Assembly (NCBI GenBank): GCA_030849065.1
Contig: JASAON010001628.1
Location: 59,396-123,395, forward strand
DNA: 64,000 nt
Direction: 5' to 3'
From: Jaenimonas drosophilae
Taxonomy: Eukaryota > Euglenozoa > Kinetoplastea > Trypanosomatida > Trypanosomatidae
Under the pieces are notes generated by a model. That model was given only the letters and a program-made list of their open reading frames with translations. It was not told the DNA's origin and searched no databases. A program made the position numbers and the translations under genes. Positions 1-9,600 of the stretch are shown here, piece after piece (position 1 is the first letter of the stretch; the number at the start of each line of letters is the position of its first letter).

Positions 1-1
1 C

Positions 2-3000
2 GACGGCATGACGCTCGATGAGCTCTCTGTGGATGACGACGAATCCTTCCACGTGATGGAGGCGGAGCGCGCGAAGCTCAAGAGCAACCCCGATGAAAAC
101 GCCGAGGCCATTCGTGAGTTGGAGGAGAAGCTCAACGAGCGTGCCAAGGAGCTCGCACACAAGGCCAAGCAGCGCAGCCGCGCCTTCCTCCGCCCGACCT
201 CCTCCGACATCCCCGTTGAGCTGCTTCCGCTCGATGGAGATGCCGATTTTGTGGCGATGGAGCGCCAACTTCGCCCCTTGCAGCGCGAGGATGCTCATTG
301 CAACGCGCCCATGATTGATAAGCTGCAGGAGCAGATGCAGGCCCGTGCGGATGAGCTCGGTGAGGCGGCCTTGAAGAGCGATCGGCCCAGCTACCTCGAT
401 GCCGCACCGGCAGGTGTGCCCGTGGCAGATATCCCTCTCGACGAGGATGCTTCCTACCATGGCATGGAGGTGGAGCGAGCCATTCAGAAGCTTAAACACC
501 CCAACGACGAAGCGCCTGAGAGCCAAGCCGAGCTGGAGAAGCAGCTCAACCAACGTGCGCATGAGCTGGCGGCGCAGGTACGTGCTGAGGAGCGCGCACT
601 GCTTGACCAGGAGCCAGAAGGCATCCCGCTCGAGGATGTGCCGCTCGACGACGACGCCAAATTCCGCAACATGGAGGAGTACTGCCGCAAGCTCCGGCGT
701 GATCCGGCGCAGAATGCCGCCGCGGTGGACGAGACCCGTTTGAAGCTCAACGACCGCTCGCATGAGCTCGCGCGTGGGGTTGTTGCCGAGGACCTCGCCT
801 GCCTCCCGTGGGAAGTATATCGCAAGGCCCACAAGGATGCCATTGGCCTCCACGACTATGATCGCTTCCGCGAGGCGGCCAACCGCCGTCGTCGCGATCG
901 CAAACGCGGGGCCGATCCGGTTGAGATGGCCGCGGTGGAGGAGGAGATGAACGCGATTGCCAAATCAATCGTGGATGAAGACGTGGATGAGCGCCGCGCC
1001 TTCTTGGATCAGAAGCCCGAAGGGATGCACGTGCAGGACCTCCCCCTCGATACCGACCCCATCTTCTCCGCGTTGGAGGGCGACCGGAGTGCGCGCGCGC
1101 TGAGCCGCGAAGACAACGAGCGCAAGATGAATGATCGCGCACACGAGCTGGCCAAGGAGGCCTTCGCGGAGCGTCGTCGCACCTTCATGGATCAGGAGCC
1201 CGAGGGCGTTCCCCTCGCCGCGCTCCCGCTCGACGTTGATGGTCCCTTCAAGGAGTCAGAGATTGCGTGCTACGACCTCACCTACCAGAAGCCTTCCCTC
1301 ACGGAGGCGGAGCAGGCTCGTGTGGAGGAACTCCACGCTGCCATGAACGCACGCGCGCGGGAGTTGGCCAAGTCGGAGATCATGCGCGATCAGGCCTTCC
1401 TCGACCCCGAGCCTGAAGGAGTTCCGCTCGAGGACCTCCCGTTGAGCAGCGACGCTACATTTGCCGAGCTCATGAAGGAGCGCAGGGCGTTGAAGCAGCA
1501 GGGCGGGAAGGGATGTGCCTCTGCCGTGGCGAAGAAGGAGGCGGAGATCAATGCTCGCACGCACGAGCTCGCCCGTGCCTTCCTGCAGGAGCACCGCCAC
1601 TACCTGAACCCCGAGCCGCAGAACGTGCCCATCGCTGATGTCCCACTCAATGGTGATGATTCCTTCCGTGAGAAGGAGCGTGAGCTGCTCGCCAAGACGC
1701 GGGATGGTGCGACGCCAGAGGAGCTGGCGGCGATGCATGCCGGACTAAACGAGCGTGCCGAGGAGCTCGCAGTGCAGCTGCTACGCAAGGAGCGTGCGAT
1801 GCAGGATCAGGAGCCACTTGGCGTGCCGTTGGAGGAGCTCCCGCTGAACTATGATGCGCACCTCAACCCGATGGAGCGTGAGCGTCGCGCGCTGAAGAAG
1901 GCACCTCAGCGAAACATGGAGGATGTGCGAAGTGTAGAGGGCAAGATTGGCCAACGCACCCACGCCATCGCCGCTGACTACCTCACGGCCGAACGCGCCT
2001 TCATGGATCAGCAGCCCGAGGGCGTTCCGCTCAACTGCCTCAATCTCTCTGGTGATGCCGATTTCCACGGGATGGAGAAGCAGCTCCGCGCCGAGAAGCA
2101 TGAGCTGCCGGCAGGCGATGCCACGAGCCCGGCGGTGCAAGCAACCCAGGCACGCATGAATGCCCGCGCGCATGTACTGGCGTCGGAGTTGCTGGCGCGC
2201 GAGCGCACCTTCCTCAATCAAGCACCACTCGGCATTCCGCTCCGTGAGCTGCCCCTGAACGAGGATGAGCAGTTCCACCACATGGAGGCCCAACGTCGTG
2301 CCATGTGCGAGCAGAGGCCCTTGCCGGAGAAGGAGCTCCACCGCCTCGAGGACACCATGAAGGAGCGTGTGATGGAGCTCGCGCGTGAGAAGCAAGCTGC
2401 CGACCGCGCCTTCCTCGACCAGAAGCCGCTCGGCATCCCGATTGAGGAGGTGCCCCTGGATGAGGATCGTACCTTCCGTGCCATGGAAACGGAGCTGCGC
2501 GCGATGCGCCAACAACCAGATGCTGATGTTGCCACGCAGGAGAAGGAGATGAACGACCGCTCCAAGGAGCTGGCCCGTCGCCTACTCGCCGATGATCGTC
2601 TCTACTTGGACCCGAAGCCACTTGGCGTGCCCATTGCAGAGCTCAACGTGGATGAGGATGAAGAGTTCCACGCCGGTGAGCTGCAGCGTCGTGAGATGAA
2701 GAAGAACACCAGCCAGACCCCACGCATGAAGGAGCAGCTCGCCAGCATGGAGGAGTCCCTCAACGAGCGCGCGCAACAGCTCGCGGAGGACTACTTGAAG
2801 AAGGACCGCGCATACCTCGACCAGGAGCCTGAGGGCGTGCCACTCGAAGAGGTGGGCGTTGATGAGGATCCAGAGTTTGTGGCGATGGAGGAGCAGCGCC
2901 GCAAGATGCGTCGCACCGATCCACCCGCGACGGAGGGCGAGATGAAGGCGATGGAGGACCGCCTCAACGCCCGCGCCCACGACCTCGCACGCACACGAAA

Positions 3001-3004
3001 GGGC
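2..3004 (+). repeat. GM6-type tandem protein repeats, about 15 units
   Basis: Fifteen units of about 195-216 bp were counted by eye, the first cut by the window edge. Each starts with an aromatic-Leu-Asp motif and PEGVP, then LPLDxD, and ends with LNxRAHELA and a basic or acidic helix. Unit 5 (start near 'LACLPW') is the only one of the divergent B type. Units 1-15 align in order with units 35-49 of the next gene. Confidence 0.85.
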
Positions 3005-4975
3005 TTCCAAGACGAAGATTTCCACGCCGCCAACGCCGATGTGGCGGAGTCATGGCGCCGCATCGGGGATCTCTACCCAGAAGGTGCCTACGACCCGCTC
3101 GTGCCCAGCCCCACCCTCCCCTTCGACGTGTGCTCCGGCCCCAAGGACATGGGCTACTTGGCACCCTTCATTGCAGCCCTCGCCCGGCACACACCCCTCA
3201 TTGCCCGCCTCTTCCCAGATGGCGCACACCCACAGAATCAGCCCTACCGCATTACCCTCTACGACTCCAACAGCGCGCCCGTCGTGGTTGAGATTGACGA
3301 CCGCATTCCCTGCGACGCCACACGAGAGAGCCCCAAGTTCTCTCAATCTCCCGATCGTCTGTGGTACCCCTTGTTGCTCGAGAAGGCCTACGCCAAGTTT
3401 GTTGGTGGTTATGAAAAGATAAATCACTGCAATGCGCACGACACGCTGCGCGACTTGACGGGACGTCCAGTGCTGCACATCTCTCTCGAGGACCCGAAAC
3501 ATGCCGCGGCGGCACACTTGGGCGACTTCAGCGCGCCAGCCTTTTGGCGTAGCCTCGCCAAGGACCTCCGTCGTGGTGATGTGGTGGTTTGTGTGGCCAA
3601 CGCGACGGCCCCGAGCGGCTTCCACCCCTTGTGCAGCTACGCCCTGCTCGATGTGATCAGCCTCGACAGCAACGCCACTGACGGCAACAGCATCGTTCTG
3701 AAGCTGCACAACAGCTACGTGGATGAGCCCAGCTACACGGGACGGCTCCACGCGGAGCAGGACTGGACGGAGGAGATGAAGCGTGCCTGCAAGTACGACC
3801 CCACCGAAGGAAACGTCATGTACGTCCCACTGCCCACTTTCCTGGACAACTTCGCATGCATGCAACGCTGCCACATCAACTGTGGTGATCGCGTCAGTGC
3901 CCCGGGTGAGTGGAATGAGTTTACCGCGGGAGGTACACCAAAATTCACGACCTTCCGCAGCAACCCCATCTACCTTGTTGAGAACAAGAGTGCCTGTCCA
4001 GCACCCATCATGGCGGAGCTCTGCCACAGTGGGCCACTCTACGTGGATGAGCACGGCTGCGAGCGCTACCCGTACACCGGAATTGCACTGCTCCAGACCC
4101 TTGACCCGAAGCTCCCAGCCACCCCGCTCCTCACGAACAGCACGCACCAGTTCCTGCAAAAGGGCATGATGCTCGACTCGCGGGAGGTGTGCTCCGTCAT
4201 GGAGATCCCCGCTAGCTCCACATGCTACATTGTGCCCTACACCAAGGATCGTGGCACCTATGGCAAGTTCAAGCTCTCCGTCTATCCCGATGTTGCACGT
4301 GTGCAGCTCACTCCGTTGAGGTACGCCGGCCTCAGCCTCTCTCCCCTAACAACGGAGGTTGTGCTCCCGCCCATGGATGAGTTTGGCGAAGGCACGCGCC
4401 TCGACTTCCTCGTCAGCGCAGCAACCGACGTCCATATTCTGCTTCGGCAGGCATCCTTTGTGGAGGGCGAACGACGTGGGGATGTGCTGAGTGAGATGTC
4501 AGTGGCCATGAGTGCCTTCAACGAGTATGGCATCAAGGTTGGCACCACCGGAGAGCCCTCCGCCTCGCGTGAGCAGGCCTTGGTCTTCAAGGCCCCACAG
4601 AGTGGCCTCTACTCCTTGGTGGCCTCCTGTGCCGGAAGCAGCACAGAGCCCTGCAAGGCATCGGTTAGCGTCTTCGTTCCCGTGGGCGTGTCGGTGGACT
4701 ATGTGCCCATCCAGCCCGATGCCCGGCAGCTCTTCCTGCAGGCGCAGCAGCCACGCTTCCCCACCCTCCCACGCACCATGACCATGACGAGCTCATCACG
4801 AGCCAACAGCCGCGAGCGGCCCTTGAGTGGTGAACGACGAAGCTCCGCGGCGATGCGCCGGGCTGACTCTGCGTCTGGGAGGGTCCAGCGCTCCACCAGT
4901 GCCCGCCAACGCCGCGGTAGTGTGGGCGAGCGCAGCCCCGCACTCAATAGGACGTCAAGCCGCACCCGTCGTTAG
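2..4975 (+). CDS. GM6-type giant calpain-like protein (5' partial)
   Basis: The reading frame is open at the window edge and begins inside a repeat, so the true start lies upstream and the ATG at 8 is internal. About 15 repeats of 65-72 residues run to 3004; the consensus resembles FLDQEPEGVPLEDLPLDxD, then a charged helix, then LNxRAHELA. A calpain-like protease fold follows (about 3005-3850), then a calpain domain III-like beta-sandwich (about 3900-4700) and a Ser/Arg-rich basic tail. Catalytic Cys is replaced by Met (codon 3149) and His by Cys (3632); Asn is kept (3710). It is therefore probably a non-proteolytic structural protein. The repeats match the GM6 antigen family; T. brucei ClpGM6 is a flagellar attachment zone protein. 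Flagellar or cortical location here is inference. The next gene is its tandem paralogue. Family assignment is firm, function is not. Confidence 0.88.
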   Translation, partial: DGMTLDELSVDDDESFHVMEAERAKLKSNPDENAEAIRELEEKLNERAKELAHKAKQRSRAFLRPTSSDIPVELLPLDGDADFVAMERQLRPLQREDAHCNAPMIDKLQEQMQARADELGEAALKSDRPSYLDAAPAGVPVADIPLDEDASYHGMEVERAIQKLKHPNDEAPESQAELEKQLNQRAHELAAQVRAEERALLDQEPEGIPLEDVPLDDDAKFRNMEEYCRKLRRDPAQNAAAVDETRLKLNDRSHELARGVVAEDLACLPWEVYRKAHKDAIGLHDYDRFREAANRRRRDRKRGADPVEMAAVEEEMNAIAKSIVDEDVDERRAFLDQKPEGMHVQDLPLDTDPIFSALEGDRSARALSREDNERKMNDRAHELAKEAFAERRRTFMDQEPEGVPLAALPLDVDGPFKESEIACYDLTYQKPSLTEAEQARVEELHAAMNARARELAKSEIMRDQAFLDPEPEGVPLEDLPLSSDATFAELMKERRALKQQGGKGCASAVAKKEAEINARTHELARAFLQEHRHYLNPEPQNVPIADVPLNGDDSFREKERELLAKTRDGATPEELAAMHAGLNERAEELAVQLLRKERAMQDQEPLGVPLEELPLNYDAHLNPMERERRALKKAPQRNMEDVRSVEGKIGQRTHAIAADYLTAERAFMDQQPEGVPLNCLNLSGDADFHGMEKQLRAEKHELPAGDATSPAVQATQARMNARAHVLASELLARERTFLNQAPLGIPLRELPLNEDEQFHHMEAQRRAMCEQRPLPEKELHRLEDTMKERVMELAREKQAADRAFLDQKPLGIPIEEVPLDEDRTFRAMETELRAMRQQPDADVATQEKEMNDRSKELARRLLADDRLYLDPKPLGVPIAELNVDEDEEFHAGELQRREMKKNTSQTPRMKEQLASMEESLNERAQQLAEDYLKKDRAYLDQEPEGVPLEEVGVDEDPEFVAMEEQRRKMRRTDPPATEGEMKAMEDRLNARAHDLARTRKGFQDEDFHAANADVAESWRRIGDLYPEGAYDPLVPSPTLPFDVCSGPKDMGYLAPFIAALARHTPLIARLFPDGAHPQNQPYRITLYDSNSAPVVVEIDDRIPCDATRESPKFSQSPDRLWYPLLLEKAYAKFVGGYEKINHCNAHDTLRDLTGRPVLHISLEDPKHAAAAHLGDFSAPAFWRSLAKDLRRGDVVVCVANATAPSGFHPLCSYALLDVISLDSNATDGNSIVLKLHNSYVDEPSYTGRLHAEQDWTEEMKRACKYDPTEGNVMYVPLPTFLDNFACMQRCHINCGDRVSAPGEWNEFTAGGTPKFTTFRSNPIYLVENKSACPAPIMAELCHSGPLYVDEHGCERYPYTGIALLQTLDPKLPATPLLTNSTHQFLQKGMMLDSREVCSVMEIPASSTCYIVPYTKDRGTYGKFKLSVYPDVARVQLTPLRYAGLSLSPLTTEVVLPPMDEFGEGTRLDFLVSAATDVHILLRQASFVEGERRGDVLSEMSVAMSAFNEYGIKVGTTGEPSASREQALVFKAPQSGLYSLVASCAGSSTEPCKASVSVFVPVGVSVDYVPIQPDARQLFLQAQQPRFPTLPRTMTMTSSSRANSRERPLSGERRSSAAMRRADSASGRVQRSTSARQRRGSVGERSPALNRTSSRTRR

Positions 4976-6673
4976 ACGTGTTTCCGCCAGGGGTAGGACC
5001 GTTGGGGTGTCGTGATGACGTACTCCAGCGTGAGTGTGCTGCTGTGCATCCATAAATTCAGTGGTCCACCTGTGCGTGTGTCTTCTTTTTTGTGTGTGTT
5101 TGGTAGACGTGCAGCGACTTCTGCCATTTTCTGCGAACAATTTGTCATTCATCATCTTGCTTTTCTGGTGCGCGCTTCATCTACCCGTGTGCTGTGTGAG
5201 ATGAAGAGTGGGATGCATGGGAATGCATGCGCGTGTGGTGGATGATGTATCGCGAGTCGAGTGAATGAACGGGTGGTGGGATATAGGTGGGGATGGTTGA
5301 AGGAAAGTGAGGAAGTGGAGTGTTGCCATCGTCGTTGTGTGTGGGACGTGAAGCACGTCCTCTCCGCGATGTTGTCAAGCCCTCACCCTACAACGTCTGC
5401 CACTTGCCTAGCGTTTTTTTGTTTGTGCTTTGGTTCCTGCGCTACTCTTATGAGTACGCCATATATCTACTCCACCATGTGCCTTGTGTTGTGTTCTCGA
5501 CCAAACATGTGGGCCGTCGTTGTGTAGGATCGTGTTGCGGATGGGTTCGTGTAGGGGTACATGAACCCCACTCCGTCAAATGATTGTGGCCGTGGACTTC
5601 CCCTACTCTTTTATATCGACGTGGCGGCTGCGGTCGGTGCGGACGGCCTCTACGGACGTCCATGGCAGGTTGAGGGGATGGGGTGGAGGTCCACCAAAAA
5701 AAAAACAGATCTGAGAGGTGAAGGATGAGCGGGCTTAGGGGTAAGCACATCAAACCGCCCATTTATCCACCCTCGGTTGTCTGTTGCTCCTCCACCTCAA
5801 TGGGGCCCCGCTTCCAGCTGCTCCGTAGGAACTGCACGCACCACACACACACACACTACATCATTTTTTTGCCCAGCACCCATGGCCGTGCATCTCCCCC
5901 AGCCCGCCACTACAGTGGCAATCAACTGGAGGAGCTGGTCGCTGCTCCGCGTAGAGAGAGGTCGCCTTGTATGTTTGCTAGAATTATGCTGCCATTCATC
6001 ACGGCAGCTCGCGCCACCATTCTTTTCTACTTCATAATTTTCTAGACTTGTGTAGATTGGTCGACGTCCTTGCCTGTGAGTGCAACCCTCCGTTCCACGA
6101 CGTCAACGTGTACCAAACAACAACAACAACGAAAGAACAATCAGACTGAGGTGATGATGTTCTGGCGTGAACTCCAATTTTTATCGCTCAAGCCTTCTGA
6201 GCACGTTGTATACACTCGAACACACGCTCCCAACCCCCCCCCCTCCCTTCTGCTGTTGCCGTGATGGCAGTGACGGGGTGGCTGATGATGCCTCATTACG
6301 TACATTCACTCTCTCCTCCGTCTTCATCTTTTGTCTCTCTCTTGTTTCCACGCAACACATACATAGTTTGTGTGTTCCCTACATAGATTTTTGACGGGCG
6401 CACACAAGTAGGTTGCATTCATCTTTGCTGTTCGCTGCAGTAAGTTGGAGGTAGCTACGCCACCAAGGAACCATCGCACACGGCTTTGTGCAGATCTCCT
6501 CTGTTGATTGCGTTGACTCCTCTTTTTTTTCTTTTTTTGCTCCCCTCACCCCAAACTCGGAAATCATCGTCGTATCTGCGATTGTTGTCCGCCCTCCTCC
6601 TCACTTTCTCTCACGTTTCTCTCCGTATCTGGAGCAGATCGAGTAGTTCTCCCCCTTGGCGCACACACTGACC
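4976..6673. other. intergenic region between the two giant calpain-like genes
   Basis: The 1.7 kb carries no convincing ORF. It contains an A9 run (about 5695-5703), a short CA tract near 5842-5852, a C10 run at 6234-6243 inside a pyrimidine tract, and T-rich stretches at 6521-6540. The last part (6588-6632) is the presumed splice-acceptor region of the downstream gene. The remainder is presumably 3' UTR of the upstream gene and spacer. Confidence 0.6.
6588..6637 (+). promoter_or_regulatory. predicted trans-splice acceptor for giant calpain-like gene 2
   Basis: A pyrimidine-rich stretch (CCTCCTCACTTTCTCTC and following bases) ends in AG at 6633-6634 and again at 6636-6637, leaving a 5' UTR of about 37-40 nt before the ATG at 6674. 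This supports that ATG over the upstream in-frame TTG at 6656. Confidence 0.55.
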
Positions 6674-9600
6674 ATGGTCAACGCCGAGGCCAGAGATGGC
6701 GTGAAGATCTTCCGTGATACGGTCTTCATGGCCAAGAACAAGCACATCACTTCCGACAAGTGGGTCTCAATCCGAGACTTGTACCCCGATGGAGCTCATC
6801 AGCCTCTCCTCCCACAGACCTTCTCACGGGATCAGTTTGGTCAAGGCAATCACTACGAGTGCTTCATGCTCTCCGCACTGTCCACCTTGATCCGCTTCCC
6901 TGACGTCATTCGTCACTGCTTCGTGACCAAGAAGGTACGCCAAGATGGCCGATACACCTTCCAGTTCTTTCGTGGCAAGGAGTGGGTGAAGGTGGAGATT
7001 GACGACTCGATTGCCATGGAGAATGGCGAGACGCTCTACGTCCGCTCCCCCACACAGCACTGGTGGCCCTTGCTGCTCGAGAAGGCCTACGCCAAGTTCT
7101 ACACTGGCTACGACCACCTTGAAGGATGTACGTTGGAGGAGACCTTCCACGACTTGACGGGCAACCCCGTCCTGAACGTGCCAATGGAGGTGAAGCTGGC
7201 CAAGACAGCCGGCTTCTTCATGGACAACGTGCAGGCATGGCTGACCTTAGGGGAGTACCTCCGCAACGGTGACTACGTGGCGTCCACCCTCACCAAGGAT
7301 ATCTACTTAGAAAGCATGGGCATCCAGTCGGAGCAGCAGTACGCGATCCTTGACGTGTTCCCCCTCGACACCTCTGTGGCGCGTACCCCAACCCTCGATG
7401 ACCTCGTCGTGCACCTCTACAACCCCTTTGAGGACGACGAATATGCGTACAGTGGGCCTCTGAGCCGTGAGGATGAGGCGTGGAGTCCAGAGCTCCGCGC
7501 CAAGCACCCTGAGGTGGATGATCGGCATGCCATCTTCATGCCCTACCCCGACTTCATTAGGATCGTCAACTCCATTCAGTTGTGTTTCATGACCATCGTC
7601 GCCAACGACGCCACCTACTTCGTGGATGAGTGGAAGGGCATCACCGCCGGTGGCAATCCAACCTACGTCACTTGGCGCAACAACCCGCTCTACCTCATGA
7701 AGAACAACAGCGGGATGGACCTCAAGCTAGTGGTGGTGCTGAAGCAGGAGGATCAACGACGATTCACCGAGCAAGACGAGAGCACCAAGTACGTCCAGTG
7801 TGGTGTGGTCCTCAGCCGCGCCACCTACCCCAACCCAAAGCCCACTTTCCTCGTCACGGGCAACAACCACAAGTCCATCTACAAGAGTCTCTTTCTGAAC
7901 TCACGTGAGGTGGCCAACACCATCACCATTCCCCCATGCTCCACCTGCTACCTGGTCCCCTCTACCATGAATACAGGAACGGAAGCAAAGTACACCCTCG
8001 CCCTCTACCGACTACGTCAGCAGGACTACAGCAGGTTCTCCATCTCCAAGTTGATGATTCCCTCCATCAACTTTGACCATCCTGCCAAGCAGTCCGTGAA
8101 GATTCATCGTGGTGGCCACGAGCGCGTGGACTTCGTGGTGGATGAGCCCACCGACGTGCATATTCTCATGCACCAGACCAAACCTTACATCAGCCCCTAC
8201 GGCGGCGATGCCATGACGGAGGACTACGTGGGGATGTACCTCTACAACGACGAGGATAAGAAGATTGGCGGCGTGCATGCCGCCACCAACTACCGTGAGA
8301 CCAGCGTCATCCACCACCTCCCTCAGGGTGGACGCTACGCACTCTCTCTCACCTGCCCCCGCACGAAGGAGGACGAGGTCGTCCCACTCATCCTCAGCAT
8401 CGCAGCCACCCCATCGGCCAACGCCCGCTTCGTCGAGACCCCGGCCGGCGCCGCCACCTTCACGGACGACGCCGACAACCGCGTTGATGCCTTTGATGAT
8501 AATCAGTACCCCTTCCTCGACCCCGTGCCGGAGGGTGTGCCCCTCTCCAAGCTGCCCCTCGAGGAGGATGCCTCCTTCCAGCAAAACATGTCGGCGCGCA
8601 GTGCCATGTTGGAGGAGAAGGATCCCGACCTGAGCGCCGTGCGCCAGCTGGAGGAGAACATGAACGACCGCAGCCATGAGCTGGCCCGCTCCCTCATCAG
8701 CAACGAGCGACCCTCCTACCTCTCCGGCCGCGACCTCGACAAGCTCAACCCGCTCCTGGATGCCAATGAGCACTACATGGACGTGGAGCGCGCGCGCTAT
8801 GCCTTGAAGGAGGACCCACAAAACGCTACCCTCGTTCAGCTCCACGAGCGCCTGCTTGGGGAGATGGCGGACGCTGTGGCGGCTGGTGAGGACCCCAAGG
8901 TGCCCCTCGCCCGCTACATGTCTAGCAACTCGCTGGACACGACGCAAGATGGCGGGGAGAGTGTGGCCGTGGAGAAGGAGGAGGACGCCGAGACGCGTGC
9001 CGCACGTGAGGCCGCCGAGGCGAAGGAGCGCGCGGAGCTCCGCCCTGGCTATCTCGAGTCTGCTTACGAAGGCCGCGAGCTCTCCACGATTCCTCTCGAG
9101 GAGGACCAACAATTCCGCCACGTCGAGGACGACTACCTCGCCCAGACCGTGAAAAACACGGAAAACACGAACACCGCCGAGGCACACCGCCTGCGTGGCT
9201 CCATGGATGAGATGGCGACGGACTTGGCCAAGGCCATGAACGTGAATGATCGCACCGCCTTCTTGCCCGAGACCGTCGAGGGGAAGTCAGCGCGCGAGCT
9301 GCCGCTCAGCGCCGATGAAGAATTCTGCGAGCTGGAGCGCAAGCGGGCAGAGATCCTCTCCAAGGACCCCGGCATGGCCAACTCAGAGGAGGTGAAGGAG
9401 CTCGAGGAGAAGATGCGCGCCCGGGCGGCCATCATCGCGGCGGAGGAGCAGGCGCACAAGGATGATGATGATGTTGGCACGGCGGATGACGTGGACGCTG
9501 AGTCCTCCCATGGTCGCAAGAAGAAGTCACCCAACGCCTCCGCCACCAAATCCACGGAGAGTGCCCTGGCCTCCAAGAATGTTTCACCTCGCCTGGACCG

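Noticed and set aside
3050..4159. Minus-strand 369-codon frame opposite the C-terminal calpain module of gene 1
   Set aside because: Same antisense artefact; no recognisable protein and full overlap with a well-supported gene.
5725..6045. 106-codon plus-strand frame between the giant genes
   Set aside because: Low-complexity His/Thr and Phe-rich product from CA and T tracts, with no family resemblance.
6656..6673. Six-codon upstream extension of the giant gene from a TTG codon
   Set aside because: Kinetoplastid translation starts at ATG. The ATG at 6674 follows the splice acceptor closely. The same reasoning rejected non-ATG extensions at 27403, 32536, 34913, 36850, 42127, 45263, 45953, 47056, 52603 and 60546.
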